From positions 1 through 64,000 of the forward strand of contig NZ_SMKK01000016.1 in the NCBI RefSeq assembly GCF_004348425.1: DNA of 64,000 nt. Direction: 5' to 3'. The stretch is from Actinomadura sp. 7K507. GTDB taxonomy: Bacteria > Actinomycetota > Actinomycetes > Streptosporangiales > Streptosporangiaceae. Each line of letters opens with the position of its first letter. The stretch's first letter is position 1. Both the position numbers and the translations under genes were made by a program. The notes under the pieces were generated by a model that was not told the DNA's origin, did not search any database, and saw only the letters and a program-made list of their open reading frames with translations. This document shows, piece by piece, positions 1-8,300 of this stretch.

Positions 1-328
1 GCACCGGCCACCCGAACACCGGCCACCCGAACACCGGCCCTCCCAGCAAGGGCCACCCGAACACCGGGCACCCGAACAGCAGGCCCCCGAACAGCAGGTG
101 CCCGAACACCGGGTGCCCGGCCCGCAGCCTCCGCCGCAGCCGCCGTCCGCCACCGGACCTCCGCCCCCCGTGCAGCCTTCACCCGGTGGACGGGCTCCCC
201 TCGGCGAACAGGCCGCTTCGCCGGGCGAGGACGGGCTTTCGGTGGACGGGCAGGTGCCGGCCAGCGAGCGGCCGGCGGGAAGCGGGCAGGTGCCGGCGGG
301 CGGGCGGCACGAGGAGGGGAGGCGCTAG
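1..328 (+). CDS. C-terminal end of an unidentified Pro-rich protein (5' end outside window)
   Basis: The reading frame is open from base 2 to the TAG at 326-328, so this is the 3' end of a gene that starts before the window. The visible part is low complexity: the first 60 bases are near-perfect 15-base repeats encoding PPEHR-type units, followed by a Pro-rich stretch and a Gly/Ala/Ser-rich tail ending HEEGRR. No domain can be seen. The tadA ATG follows the stop with no spacer, so it is the preceding member of the same operon. In actinobacterial tad loci this slot often holds a TadZ/CpaE-type ATPase or a SAF/CpaB protein; that is inference from position only. Confidence 0.6.
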   Translation, partial: HRPPEHRPPEHRPSQQGPPEHRAPEQQAPEQQVPEHRVPGPQPPPQPPSATGPPPPVQPSPGGRAPLGEQAASPGEDGLSVDGQVPASERPAGSGQVPAGGRHEEGRR

Positions 329-1627
329 ATGGACCACGGGCTCGTCAAACGCCTCCGCCAGGAGGTCGGGGACCGGCTGGCGCAGCAGCGCCGGCTGGAC
401 GCCGCGAACGGGCTGCCGCCCATGTCCGGGGAGGACGAGCGGCAGTTCGCCCGCGCGCTCATCGGCCAGGTCCTCGAAGAGTTCGCACGCGGCGAGATCA
501 CGTCCGGGCGCCGCCCGCCGAACGCCGAAGAGGAGGAGGCGCTCGCGGCCGGGGTGCACGCGGCGCTGTTCGGGGTGGGCCGGCTCCAGCCGCTGCTGGA
601 GGACCCCGAGATCGAGAACATCGACGTCAACGGCTGCGACCGCGTGTTCATCGGCTACGCCGACGGGCGCGAGGTGATGGGCGAGCCGGTCGCCGAGAGC
701 GACGAGGAGCTGGTCGAGCTGATCCAGATCCTCGCCGCCTACAGCGGGCTGTCGTCGCGCCCGTTCGACACCGCGAACCCGCAGCTCGACCTGCGGCTGC
801 CGGACGGGTCGCGGCTGTCGGCCGTGATGGACGTGACGGTCCGGCCGGCGCTGTCGATCCGGCGGGCCCGGCTCGGCAAGGTCTTCCTGGCCGACCTCGT
901 CGGGAACGGCACGTTCACCCAGGAGATCGGGCACTTCCTCCGCGCCGCCGTGCAGGCCCGCAAGAACATCATGATCGCCGGGGCGACGAACGCGGGGAAG
1001 ACGACAATGCTGCGCGCCATCGCGAACGAGATCCCGGCGGACGAGCGGCTCATCACCGTCGAGCGCGCCCTCGAACTCGGCCTGGACGCGTTCCCCGAGC
1101 TGCACCCCAACTGCATCGCGTTCGAGCAGCGGCTGCCGAACTCCGAGGGGCAGGGCGCGATCACGATGGCGGAGCTGGTCCGCCGGTCGCTGCGGATGAA
1201 CCCGTCCCGCGTGATCGTCGGCGAGGTGCTCGGCGACGAGATCGTCACGATGCTGAACGCGATGACGCAGGGCAACGACGGGTCGCTGTCGACGATCCAC
1301 GCGAACTCGTCGGTGGAGGTCTTCAACCGCATCGCGACGTACGCGATCCAGTCGGACGAGCGGCTGCCGGTCGAGGCGACCCACATGCTGATCGCGGGCG
1401 CGATCGACTTCGTCGTGTTCATCCAGAAGCGCAACGAGTACGCGTCCGGGGGGCGGCTGCGGCGCTACGTCGCCAGCGTCCGGGAGGTCACCGGAGTGGA
1501 CGGGCGGGTCATGTCGTCGGAGGTGTTCGCGCTCGGTCCCGGCGGGTTCGCGGTGCCGGCCGCCCCGATCGCGTGCGCCGCCGAACTCGCCGACCACGGC
1601 TACGACCCGTCCGCGGGCGCCTGGTGA
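329..1627 (+). CDS. tadA: TadA/CpaF-type secretion ATPase of a Tad pilus
   Basis: 432-residue hexameric ATPase of the type II/IV secretion superfamily that would power assembly of Flp pili at the inner face of the membrane. A helical N-terminal domain (about 1-100) is followed by the CpaF N-domain with the EIENIDVNG motif, then the RecA-like ATPase core. Walker A is GATNAGKT at residues 218-225; an Asp/Glu-box (ITVERALELG), an arginine-rich RRSLRMNPSRVIVGEV Walker B region and a His box (STIHANS) follow in the normal order. Length is normal for the actinobacterial family. The ATG abuts the upstream stop codon. It is the first clearly identifiable gene of the tad operon running to about 5285. 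Confidence 0.95.
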   Translation: MDHGLVKRLRQEVGDRLAQQRRLDAANGLPPMSGEDERQFARALIGQVLEEFARGEITSGRRPPNAEEEEALAAGVHAALFGVGRLQPLLEDPEIENIDVNGCDRVFIGYADGREVMGEPVAESDEELVELIQILAAYSGLSSRPFDTANPQLDLRLPDGSRLSAVMDVTVRPALSIRRARLGKVFLADLVGNGTFTQEIGHFLRAAVQARKNIMIAGATNAGKTTMLRAIANEIPADERLITVERALELGLDAFPELHPNCIAFEQRLPNSEGQGAITMAELVRRSLRMNPSRVIVGEVLGDEIVTMLNAMTQGNDGSLSTIHANSSVEVFNRIATYAIQSDERLPVEATHMLIAGAIDFVVFIQKRNEYASGGRLRRYVASVREVTGVDGRVMSSEVFALGPGGFAVPAAPIACAAELADHGYDPSAGAW

Positions 1628-1673
1628 ACGGGGCCCTGATGAACGGGGGACCGGTGGAGAGGGGAGGGCGCTG

Positions 1674-2666
1674 ATGTACGCGCCGGACGTGCTCCTCGCG
1701 ATCGCCGCGGGCGCGGTCGCGGGGGGCGGGCTGCTTCTCCTCCTGGTCGCGCTGCGCGGGCTGCCGCCGCGGTCCAAGCCGGTGCGGGGCCGCAGCCGCG
1801 AGGAGCTGGTCAGGACGTTCACGACCCGCACCGCCGTGGCCGTCATCGTCGGCGTCCTCGTGCTGGTCGTGACGCGCTGGCCGATCGCCGCCGCCGGGAC
1901 CGGCGCGCTCGTGCTCACCTGGAACGGCCTGGCGGGCGGCGCCGCCGAGGAACGCAAGGGGATGGCGCGGCTGGAGGCCCTCGCCGGCTGGACGGAGTCG
2001 CTGCGCGACACCATCGCGGGCGCCGTCGGCCTCGAACAGGCGATCCCCGCGTCGCAGCGCGCCGCCGCGCCCGCCCTGCAGCAGCCGCTCCGGGGCCTGG
2101 TCGACCGGCTGCACACCCGCGTGCCGATGCCGGAGGCGCTGCGCCGCTTCGCCGACGACCTGGACGACCCGTCCGCCGACCTGGTGATCGCCGCGCTGAT
2201 CCTGAACGCCAAGCTCCGTGGGCCCGGCCTGCGCGACATGCTCAGCGCGCTCGCGAACTCCGCCCGCGCCGAGCTGGACATGCGGCGGCGCGTGGAGGCC
2301 GACCGGCGCTCCACCCGGCGCAGCGTCCGGATCGTCGTCGCCGTCTCCGTCGGGACGGCCCTCGCCCTCGCGGTGTTCAACCACTCCTACGTCGAGCCGT
2401 ACGACGACCTCCTCGGCCAGCTCGTCCTGTGCGTCGTCGTCGCGCTGTACGGGGCTGCGTTCCTGTGGCTGCGCCGGCTGGCGAAGTACGAGCTGCCGGG
2501 ACGGTTCCTCAGCGAGCCGCGCAAGACGGCCCAGCCCGGCGTGCCCGGCGAGGTGCCGAGCACCGTGGCGGGCTGGCAGGGCGACGGGCCCGGCGCGGAC
2601 GGCCCGCAGGAGCTTCCGCTGCGCGGACGGCACACCATGGACGCGGGAGGGGGTGGCGCCCCGTGA
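1674..2666 (+). CDS. tadB: TadB-like type II secretion F-domain inner-membrane protein
   Basis: 330 residues with N-terminal membrane segments (about 8-28 and 44-75), a cytoplasmic T2SF domain (about 95-210) containing the EALAGWTESLRDTIAGAVGLEQAI type helix, and a C-terminal pair of membrane helices (about 222-270). With TadC it forms the inner-membrane platform of the Tad machine. The start ATG at 1674 has GAGGGG upstream; it lies 46 bases after tadA. The last residues (TMDAGGGGAP) are encoded by the first copy of a 47-base repeat that also creates the following mini-ORFs. The TGA stop overlaps a GTG (GTGA), the usual coupling arrangement to the next gene. Confidence 0.88.
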   Translation: MYAPDVLLAIAAGAVAGGGLLLLLVALRGLPPRSKPVRGRSREELVRTFTTRTAVAVIVGVLVLVVTRWPIAAAGTGALVLTWNGLAGGAAEERKGMARLEALAGWTESLRDTIAGAVGLEQAIPASQRAAAPALQQPLRGLVDRLHTRVPMPEALRRFADDLDDPSADLVIAALILNAKLRGPGLRDMLSALANSARAELDMRRRVEADRRSTRRSVRIVVAVSVGTALALAVFNHSYVEPYDDLLGQLVLCVVVALYGAAFLWLRRLAKYELPGRFLSEPRKTAQPGVPGEVPSTVAGWQGDGPGADGPQELPLRGRHTMDAGGGGAP

Positions 2667-2713
2667 ACGGCGCGTTGTCCACCATGGACGCGGGAGGGGG
2701 TGGCGCCCCGTGA
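2663..2713 (+). CDS. Minicistron 1 between tadB and tadC (16 aa)
   Basis: GTG at 2663 overlaps the tadB TGA in a GTGA. It encodes VNGALSTMDAGGGGAP and ends in the next GTGA. A purine-rich Shine-Dalgarno sequence (GGAGGGGG) sits about 9 bases before the GTG inside the repeat. The peptide repeats the tadB C-terminus, so it is more likely a relay for translational coupling than a functional peptide. Translation is not demonstrated by sequence alone. Confidence 0.35.
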   Translation: MNGALSTMDAGGGGAP

Positions 2714-2760
2714 ACGGCGCGTTGTCCACCATGGACGCGGGAGGGGGTGGCGCCCCGTGA
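2710..2760 (+). CDS. Minicistron 2 between tadB and tadC (16 aa)
   Basis: Second copy of the same mini-ORF, with identical peptide VNGALSTMDAGGGGAP. It starts at the GTG that overlaps the stop of minicistron 1, and its own TGA (2758-2760) overlaps the GTG start proposed for tadC (2757). It has the same Shine-Dalgarno sequence and spacing. It passes ribosomes to the tadC frame only if ribosomes re-initiate at each overlap. Confidence 0.35.
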   Translation: MNGALSTMDAGGGGAP

Positions 2761-3674
2761 ACGGCGCGATGATCGCGGGGGCCGTCGTCGGCTTCGGCCT
2801 GTACGTCCTCGTCCGGGCGCTGTTCCCGCCGCGGCCCGGCCTCGCCGCCCGGATGGCCGCGCTCGACGCCGCCCGCCGCCGCGACCTCGAAGAGCAGCAG
2901 GCCGGGCGGATGTCTCCGACGCTGGAACGGGTCGGCGGGCTGCGCGCCAGGCTCGGGCGGGAGCTGGCGCGGTTCTGCGAGTCGCGCGGCTGGAGGCTGC
3001 GCTCGGTCCGCGCCGACCTCGCGATCACGGAGCGGTCGCTGGAGGCGTTCCTGGCGACCAAGTTCCTGCTCCCCGCCGCCGCGCTGCTGTTCATCCCGCT
3101 GATCGCCGCGTACTTCGCGCTGCTCGGGCTCGGCTCGTCCGTCGCCGTCCCGGTGTGGATCTGCATCCTGTTCGCCGCCGTGTTCTTCTTCTTCCCCGAC
3201 ATGCAGCTGCGCCAGGAGGCGCAGGCCCGCAGGACGGACTTCCGGCACGTCGTCGGCGCGTTCCTCGACCTGGTCTCGATGAACCTCGCCGGCGGACGCG
3301 GCGTGCCGGAGGCGCTGATGACCGCCTCGAACGTCGGCGAGGGATGGGCCATGCACCGCATCCGCGACGCGCTGTCCAACGCGCGCATCACCGGGCAGAC
3401 GCCCTGGCAGTCGCTCGGCCGGCTCGGCGAGGAACTCGACATCGCCGAGCTGCGCGACCTCGCCGGGGCGCTCGCCCTCGTCGCCGACGACGGCGCGCAG
3501 GTCCGCAAGTCCCTGTCCGCCCGCGCCGCGTCGATGCGCAGCCGCGAGCTGTCGGAGCTGGAGGGCAAGGCGGGCGAGCGCTCCCAGTCGATGCTCGTCG
3601 CGCAGCTGTTCCTGTGCGCCGGGTTCCTGGTCTTCCTGGCCTACCCGGCCCTGATGCGGGTGCTCGCCTCATGA
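2757..3674 (+). CDS. tadC: TadC-like type II secretion F-domain inner-membrane protein
   Basis: About 305 residues. GTG 2757 is chosen as start because it is in the GTGA overlap and has GGAGGGGG at good spacing; the ATG at 2769 is an alternative, and a longer in-frame reading from 2700 lies within the repeat and is unlikely. There is an N-terminal membrane anchor (MIAGAVVGFGLYVLVRALF), two central membrane helices (about 100-150), a T2SF domain with the FRHVVGAFLDLVSMNLAGGRG region (about 160-270), and a C-terminal membrane helix. It is the partner of TadB in the pilus platform. Downstream, 72 bases separate it from the Flp prepilin. Confidence 0.87.
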   Translation: MNGAMIAGAVVGFGLYVLVRALFPPRPGLAARMAALDAARRRDLEEQQAGRMSPTLERVGGLRARLGRELARFCESRGWRLRSVRADLAITERSLEAFLATKFLLPAAALLFIPLIAAYFALLGLGSSVAVPVWICILFAAVFFFFPDMQLRQEAQARRTDFRHVVGAFLDLVSMNLAGGRGVPEALMTASNVGEGWAMHRIRDALSNARITGQTPWQSLGRLGEELDIAELRDLAGALALVADDGAQVRKSLSARAASMRSRELSELEGKAGERSQSMLVAQLFLCAGFLVFLAYPALMRVLAS

Positions 3675-3746
3675 GGCCCGGCGCCGCCCGCGACAGGGTC
3701 CCCGTCCCCACCGCAAACGCCCTGACGTCCCACTGGAGGAACCGCG

Positions 3747-3968
3747 ATGAGCCCGCACAACCCGCTGAACGATCCGAACGTCGTCTACCTGCGCGCCGTG
3801 ATCGGCGCCCGGCTCGCGAAGCTCCGCGAGGACGGGGAACGCGACCGTGGCGCGTCCGCGATCGAATGGGCGATCATCACCGCGATCCTGGCGCTCCTCG
3901 CGATCACGATCGGCGCCGTCATCACGAAGAAGGTCACCGACAAGGCCAACACGATCAACACCGGCTGA
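3747..3968 (+). CDS. flp: Flp-type type IVb prepilin
   Basis: 73 residues, the size of an actinobacterial Flp pilin. A charged leader of about 35 residues (ending EDGERDRG) precedes the cleavage-type site G/ASAIEW, where the Glu five residues after the cut is the conserved prepilin position; a single hydrophobic helix (about 39-57) follows and then a short polar tail. The pilin would be cleaved by a TadV/CpaA prepilin peptidase, which is not in this window. ATG 3747 is preceded by GGAGG. Being the major subunit, it normally needs higher expression than the platform genes, but no separate promoter is evident in the 72-base gap. Confidence 0.9.
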   Translation: MSPHNPLNDPNVVYLRAVIGARLAKLREDGERDRGASAIEWAIITAILALLAITIGAVITKKVTDKANTINTG

Positions 3969-4000
3969 CCCGGCGCCCGCGGCCGAGGTCGGACGCGGGG

Positions 4001-4399
4001 GTGTCGTCGATGGAGTGGGCGCTGCTCACGCCCGTCCTCATCCTCCTGATGCTCGTCGTCGTGCAGTTCACGATGGTGTTCCACGCCCGCCACGTCGCGC
4101 TCGCGGCGGCGCAGTCGGGCGCCCGCGTCGCGCGGACCGCGCCCGTCGGAGGCGGCTGGGAGGGCGAGGCGACCGCGAAGGCCACCCGGGACGTCCGCGA
4201 GATCGGCCCGGAACTGCTGAGCGACCTCACCGTCCGGGCGGGGGAGTCCGGCGACCAGCGGTGGGTCGAGGTCAGCGGGCACGCGGTGACCGTCGTCCCG
4301 TTCATGAAGTTCCGCGTGTCGCAGCGGTCCCAGGGACCGATCGAATGCTTCCGGCCCGACGTCGGCGAGGGCCTCGCCTGCGAACCGGGAGGCGGGTGA
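4001..4399 (+). CDS. TadE-like minor pilin
   Basis: 132 residues if started at GTG 4001 (VSSMEWALL); ATG 4010 is the alternative. The N-terminus has the TadE signature: a short leader, Glu followed by a hydrophobic helix (MEWALLTPVLILLMLVVVQF), then HARHVALAAAQSGARVAR, the usual continuation of TadE. The rest is a small extracytoplasmic domain with two Cys near the end. It would be a pseudopilin of the Tad pilus, processed like Flp. Its TGA overlaps the ATG of the next gene (ATGA at 4397-4401 region). Confidence 0.83.
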   Translation: MSSMEWALLTPVLILLMLVVVQFTMVFHARHVALAAAQSGARVARTAPVGGGWEGEATAKATRDVREIGPELLSDLTVRAGESGDQRWVEVSGHAVTVVPFMKFRVSQRSQGPIECFRPDVGEGLACEPGGG

Positions 4400-4848
4400 T
4401 GAGAGCCCTCGACCGCGGATCGATGTCGCTGGAGATGGTGCTGGTCACGCCGCTGTTCGTGGCGTTCCTGCTGTTCCTCGCCGGCGCCGGCCGGATGGTG
4501 GACGCCAAGGGCCAGGTGGACGGCGCGGCCCGGGACGCGGTGCGCGCGGCGTCCATCGCCCGCAGCGCCCCGTCCGCGCAGCGGCTCGCCGCCGACACCG
4601 CCGCGGCCGGCCTCACCGGCACCGAGTGGTGCTCGGGCGGGCCCATCGTGCGGACCGACGTGTCCGACTGGCGGCCCGGCGGCCGCGTCGGCGTGACGAT
4701 CACCTGCGACGTCGACCTCGGCGACCTGTCGTTCATCGGCCTGCCCGGCACCAAGCGCCTCCAGGGCGACGCGATCGCCCCCATCGACACCTTCACCTAC
4801 CGCGGGACGGACGCGGGCGGCGCCGAAGACCCCGGAGGCGCCCCATGA
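4399..4848 (+). CDS. TadE-family minor pilin
   Basis: 149 residues starting at the ATG that overlaps the previous stop. N-terminus RGSMSLEMVLVTPLFVAFLLFLAGAGRMVDAKGQVDGAARDAVRAAS is a clear TadE/TadG-type prepilin segment with Glu at the conserved position, a membrane helix, and the amphipathic Ala-rich extension. A Cys pair (EWCSGG and ITCDVD) may form a disulfide outside. ATGA overlaps on both sides put it in the same translationally coupled operon. A distinct function from its neighbour cannot be read from the sequence. Confidence 0.82.
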   Translation: MRALDRGSMSLEMVLVTPLFVAFLLFLAGAGRMVDAKGQVDGAARDAVRAASIARSAPSAQRLAADTAAAGLTGTEWCSGGPIVRTDVSDWRPGGRVGVTITCDVDLGDLSFIGLPGTKRLQGDAIAPIDTFTYRGTDAGGAEDPGGAP

Positions 4849-5285
4849 CCAGGTTCCGCGCCATGGCCGCGGGCGGGGACCGGGGCACGATCGCGCTGTA
4901 CACGGTGCTGTTCACCCCCATCGTCCTCCTGCTGGCCGGGCTGCTCGTCGACGGCGGCCTCGCCATCCACGCGAGGCAGCGCGCGGCGGACATGGCCGAG
5001 CAGGCCGCCCGCGCCGGCGCGAACCAGATCGACACCGACGCGCTCCGGGAGACCGGCGAGCCCGTCCTGGACCCGGGCCGGGCACGCGCGGCCGCCTGCG
5101 GCCTGCTCGCCGACTACCGCGAGCAGGTCACCGCGTCCCAGTGCGACGCCGACGAGGAGGGGGTGGCGGTCACCGTCCAGATCAGCGTCCGGCCGCAGAT
5201 CCTCGGGATCATCCCGGGCCTCGGCGAGTTCCAGATGACCTCGGGCGCGACCGCCCGGCCCGTCACCGGAGGAATCGGCCCGTGA
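4845..5285 (+). CDS. TadG-like pilus assembly protein (putative Flp pilus minor component)
   Basis: 146 residues from ATG 4845, overlapping the previous TGA. A single N-terminal membrane helix (ALYTVLFTPIVLLLAGLLVDGGLAI) follows RGTIA and leads into HARQRAADMAEQAARAGANQID, the arrangement of TadG-type proteins without the long von Willebrand domain. A Cys pair (AACGLL, SQCDAD) is present. It is the last short gene of the coupled block. The stop is followed by a possible new promoter before the large LysM/BTAD gene. Confidence 0.78.
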   Translation: MTRFRAMAAGGDRGTIALYTVLFTPIVLLLAGLLVDGGLAIHARQRAADMAEQAARAGANQIDTDALRETGEPVLDPGRARAAACGLLADYREQVTASQCDADEEGVAVTVQISVRPQILGIIPGLGEFQMTSGATARPVTGGIGP

Positions 5286-5310
5286 ACCCCAGGCGAAACC
5301 GGCTTACGAT
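5282..5310 (+). promoter_or_regulatory. Possible vegetative promoter upstream of the LysM/BTAD gene
   Basis: A -35-like GTGAAC at 5282-5287 and a TACGAT -10 (TANNNT) at 5305-5310 are separated by 17 bases; the ATG of the next gene is 40 bases downstream. The -35 overlaps the end of the TadG-like gene. The -10 is a good actinobacterial match and the -35 only partial, so this is a candidate only. Confidence 0.35.
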
Positions 5311-5349
5311 GTCTGCGACGTCCGGGGACCGGAGAACGGCAGGGGCGCG

Positions 5350-8300
5350 ATGGTGATGCGGCAAGGGCAGAGAACCCCAGTCCAGGTGAGCAGGCGCCGC
5401 AGCGCCGGCGACGTGCTGGCCGGGATCGGCGCGATCCTGGCACTGACCGCGCTGATGGTCGGCGTCCCCGTCGCGCTGCTCGCGCTCTTCGGCTCGCCGC
5501 TGCCGGACGAGGTGCCGTCCCTGTCCGACCTCACGCGGCGGATCGGGCCCGACTCGCTCGTCGGCATCCTCGTCGCGCTCGTGTGGCTCGCCTGGATCCA
5601 GCTCGCGGTGTGCGTGGTCGTCGAGGTGTACGCGGGGATCCGCGGCGTCGGCGTCCCCGCGCGGGTGCCGCTCGGCGGCGGGACGCAGTCGCTGGTGCAC
5701 CGGCTCGTCGTGGCCGCGCTGCTGCTGTTCACCGCGACCACCGCGATCATGCCGGCGTTCTCGGGCGGCGGGCTGTCGCAGCGGCCGCCGGCGCAGACGC
5801 AGTCGCTGGAGTTCCAGCCGGTGTCGGCGACCACGCCGGAGCGCCCGGCCGTCGCCGACCGGGCCGGCGACGGCGACCGCGTCGCGGAACCGCTGGCCGA
5901 GGGCGCCACCACCAAGATCTACCGCGTTCAGCCGCCGGAGGGACGCCACCACGAGAGCCTGTGGGAGATCGCCGAGAAGTGCCTGGGCGAGGGACGCCGC
6001 TACAAGGAGATCTTCGCCCTCAACAAGGGCCACGTCCAGCCGGACGGGACGCGGCTGACGATCGCCAGCCTGATCCGGCCGGGCTGGGTCCTGGAGATGC
6101 CGGCGGACGCCAAGGGCGCGAAGGTCATCCCCGCCAAGGACCTCGACGAGTACTACCGCTACGGCCACCCCGTCCCGGACAAGCCAGAGCGGCCGGACAA
6201 GCCCGAGAGGCCTGAACAGGAGCAGCCGCAGCAGCCCGCGCCGCCCACATCGGCCCCGGATCCGAGACCCGAGCAGCCCGCCCCGCCGACGGCCCCCTCG
6301 CAGCCGCCCGCGTCGCAGGCCCCGCCGGCCGGGACGCAGCCGCCGGCGTCACAGCCTCCGCCCTCGCAGCCGCCCGCGTCGCAGGCCCCGCCCACCGCGT
6401 CGCAGCCGCCGGTGTCGCAGGCCCCGCCGACCGCGCCGCAACCCTCGCAGAAGCCGGAGCCCGCGCAGCCGCCCGTGCACGGCGGCGGCCCGTCCGGGGA
6501 GATCAGCGGCGCGGCGGTGCCCGGAAAGGGCGCGGACCAGCAGGAGGAGACGGGCGCGCCGTTCGGCCTGGGCTGGCCGCACGGCCTCGCCGCCGCCTCG
6601 CTGCTCGCCGCCGGGCTGCTCACCGTGCTCGCCAGGCGCCGCCGCGTCCAGCTGTGGCACCGCGCGTCCGGGAAGATGATCGTCCGGCCGGAGGGGCGGG
6701 CCGCGCAGGCGGAGCGGGCGCTGCGCCTCGGCTCCGACGACGAGTCCGCCCGGCTGCTCGACCTGGGGCTGCGGCACCTGTCGAAGTCGATGGCGGCGGG
6801 CGGCCGCGCCCTGCCGACCGTGTACGGAGTCCACCTCGGCCACCCACCGGGCGACGTGGAACGGGACGGGCAGGCGGAGGGCAGCCTCGACCTGTGGATC
6901 GCGCCCGCCGACCGGAACCCGCCCGCGCCGTGGCAGGCGTTCGACGACGGCCAGGTGTGGCGGCTGCACAGCGACGCGCTGGCCGCGCTGGAGGCCGCCG
7001 ACCTCGGCGACGTCCTCGCCCCGTACCCGGGCCTGGTGTCGATCGGGACGAACGAGAACGGCCGGATCCTCGTCGACCTGGAGGCCGCGCACGGGCTCAT
7101 CGCGCTGCGCGGCCCCGACTCCACCCGCCGCGCGGCGCTGTCGGCGATCGCGATGGAGCTGGCGACGAACCGCTGGTCCGACCACATGCGGATCACGCTC
7201 GTCGGGTTCGACGGGGAACTGGGCGAGGGCCTGTCGGAGATCGCGCCGGACCGGGTCCGGTCCGTGCCGACGCTCGCGGACGCGCTGCCCGAGCTGGAGG
7301 GACGCAGCGAGGAGGTCCGGCAGGCGCTCGCCGCGTCCGGCGTCGACTCGGTGCTCACCGGACGCTGCCGCGGCGTGTTCGGCGAGGCGTGGATGCCGCA
7401 CTACCTGATCATGGCCGACCAGCCGTCGGAGCGGGAGGCGGACCGCCTCGTCGCGCTCGCCCGCACCGGGACCCGGATGGCCGCCGGCTACCTCGTCCCC
7501 GGCGACGTGCAGGGCGCCACCTGGACGTGGGAGCTCGACGAGTCCGGGCGCCTCCACGCCGGGGTGCTCGGCTTCGACGTCGACGCGCAGCTCGTCCCCG
7601 ACGACGACTACCGCGGCGTGTTCGCGCTGTTCCGTACCGCGGAGCGGCTCGACTCCGTGGAGCTTCCCGGCCTCGCCGGCGGGCCGGAGCCGCCGACCGC
7701 GCAGGAGTCGTCGGTCGACATCCGGCTGCTCGGCCCGATCGAGGTCGAGGCGCCGGGGCCGATGGACGACGGCCGCCGCGCGCTCTGCACCGAGCTGCTG
7801 GTGTACCTGGCGGCGCATCCGGAGGGCGTCCACCCGACGGTGCTGTCCGGCGCGATCTGGCCGCGCGGGGCGAGCGCCGGCGTCCGCGACGCCTGCGTGG
7901 CGCGCGTGTCGGACTGGCTCGGCCGGGACGCGCGGGGCCGCCCGAACCTGTACACCGACGAGCGCGGCCGGCTCAGGCTCGGCTCGGAGGTGCGGGTCGA
8001 CCTCAACGTGTTCCGCTGGCTGGTGTGGCGGTCGGCGGCCGAGCCCGCGTCCGAGACGGCCTACATGGCGTACGCGCTGGACCTCGTCCGCGGCCCCGTC
8101 CTCGCCGACCGCCCGCGCGGCCGCTACACGTGGCTCGCCGACCACGACCTGCCGTACGAGGCGTCCGCGCGGGTCATCGACGTCGCGCACCGGCTCGTGG
8201 TGCTGCGGCTGGACGAGGGCGACGCGCGCGGCGCGGTGAGCGCGGCGCGTGCCGGGCTGCGGCTCGCGCCCGAGGACGAGGGCCTGTGGCGGGACCTGCT

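Larger units (their letters stand above)
2634..2768 (+). repeat. 47-bp tandem repeat, three copies (last one 41 bp), over the tadB/tadC junction
   Basis: Copies start at 2634, 2681 and 2728; copies 1 and 2 are identical over 47 bases and copy 3 matches for 41 before diverging into tadC. Each unit carries the end of tadB, a Shine-Dalgarno-like GGGAGGGGG, a GTGA stop/start overlap and the first codons of the next frame. Because 47 is not a multiple of 3, the three GTG codons (2663, 2710, 2757) lie in three different frames. Confidence 0.95.

Noticed and set aside
1-80. Repeats at the window start as a CRISPR array
   Set aside because: Units are contiguous with no spacers and encode PPEHR in frame, so they are coding tandem repeats.
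179-2380. 733-codon open frame on the minus strand opposite tadA and tadB
   Set aside because: Arg/Pro/Ala-rich antisense shadow of GC-rich genes; no family motif, while the plus strand encodes clear Tad proteins.
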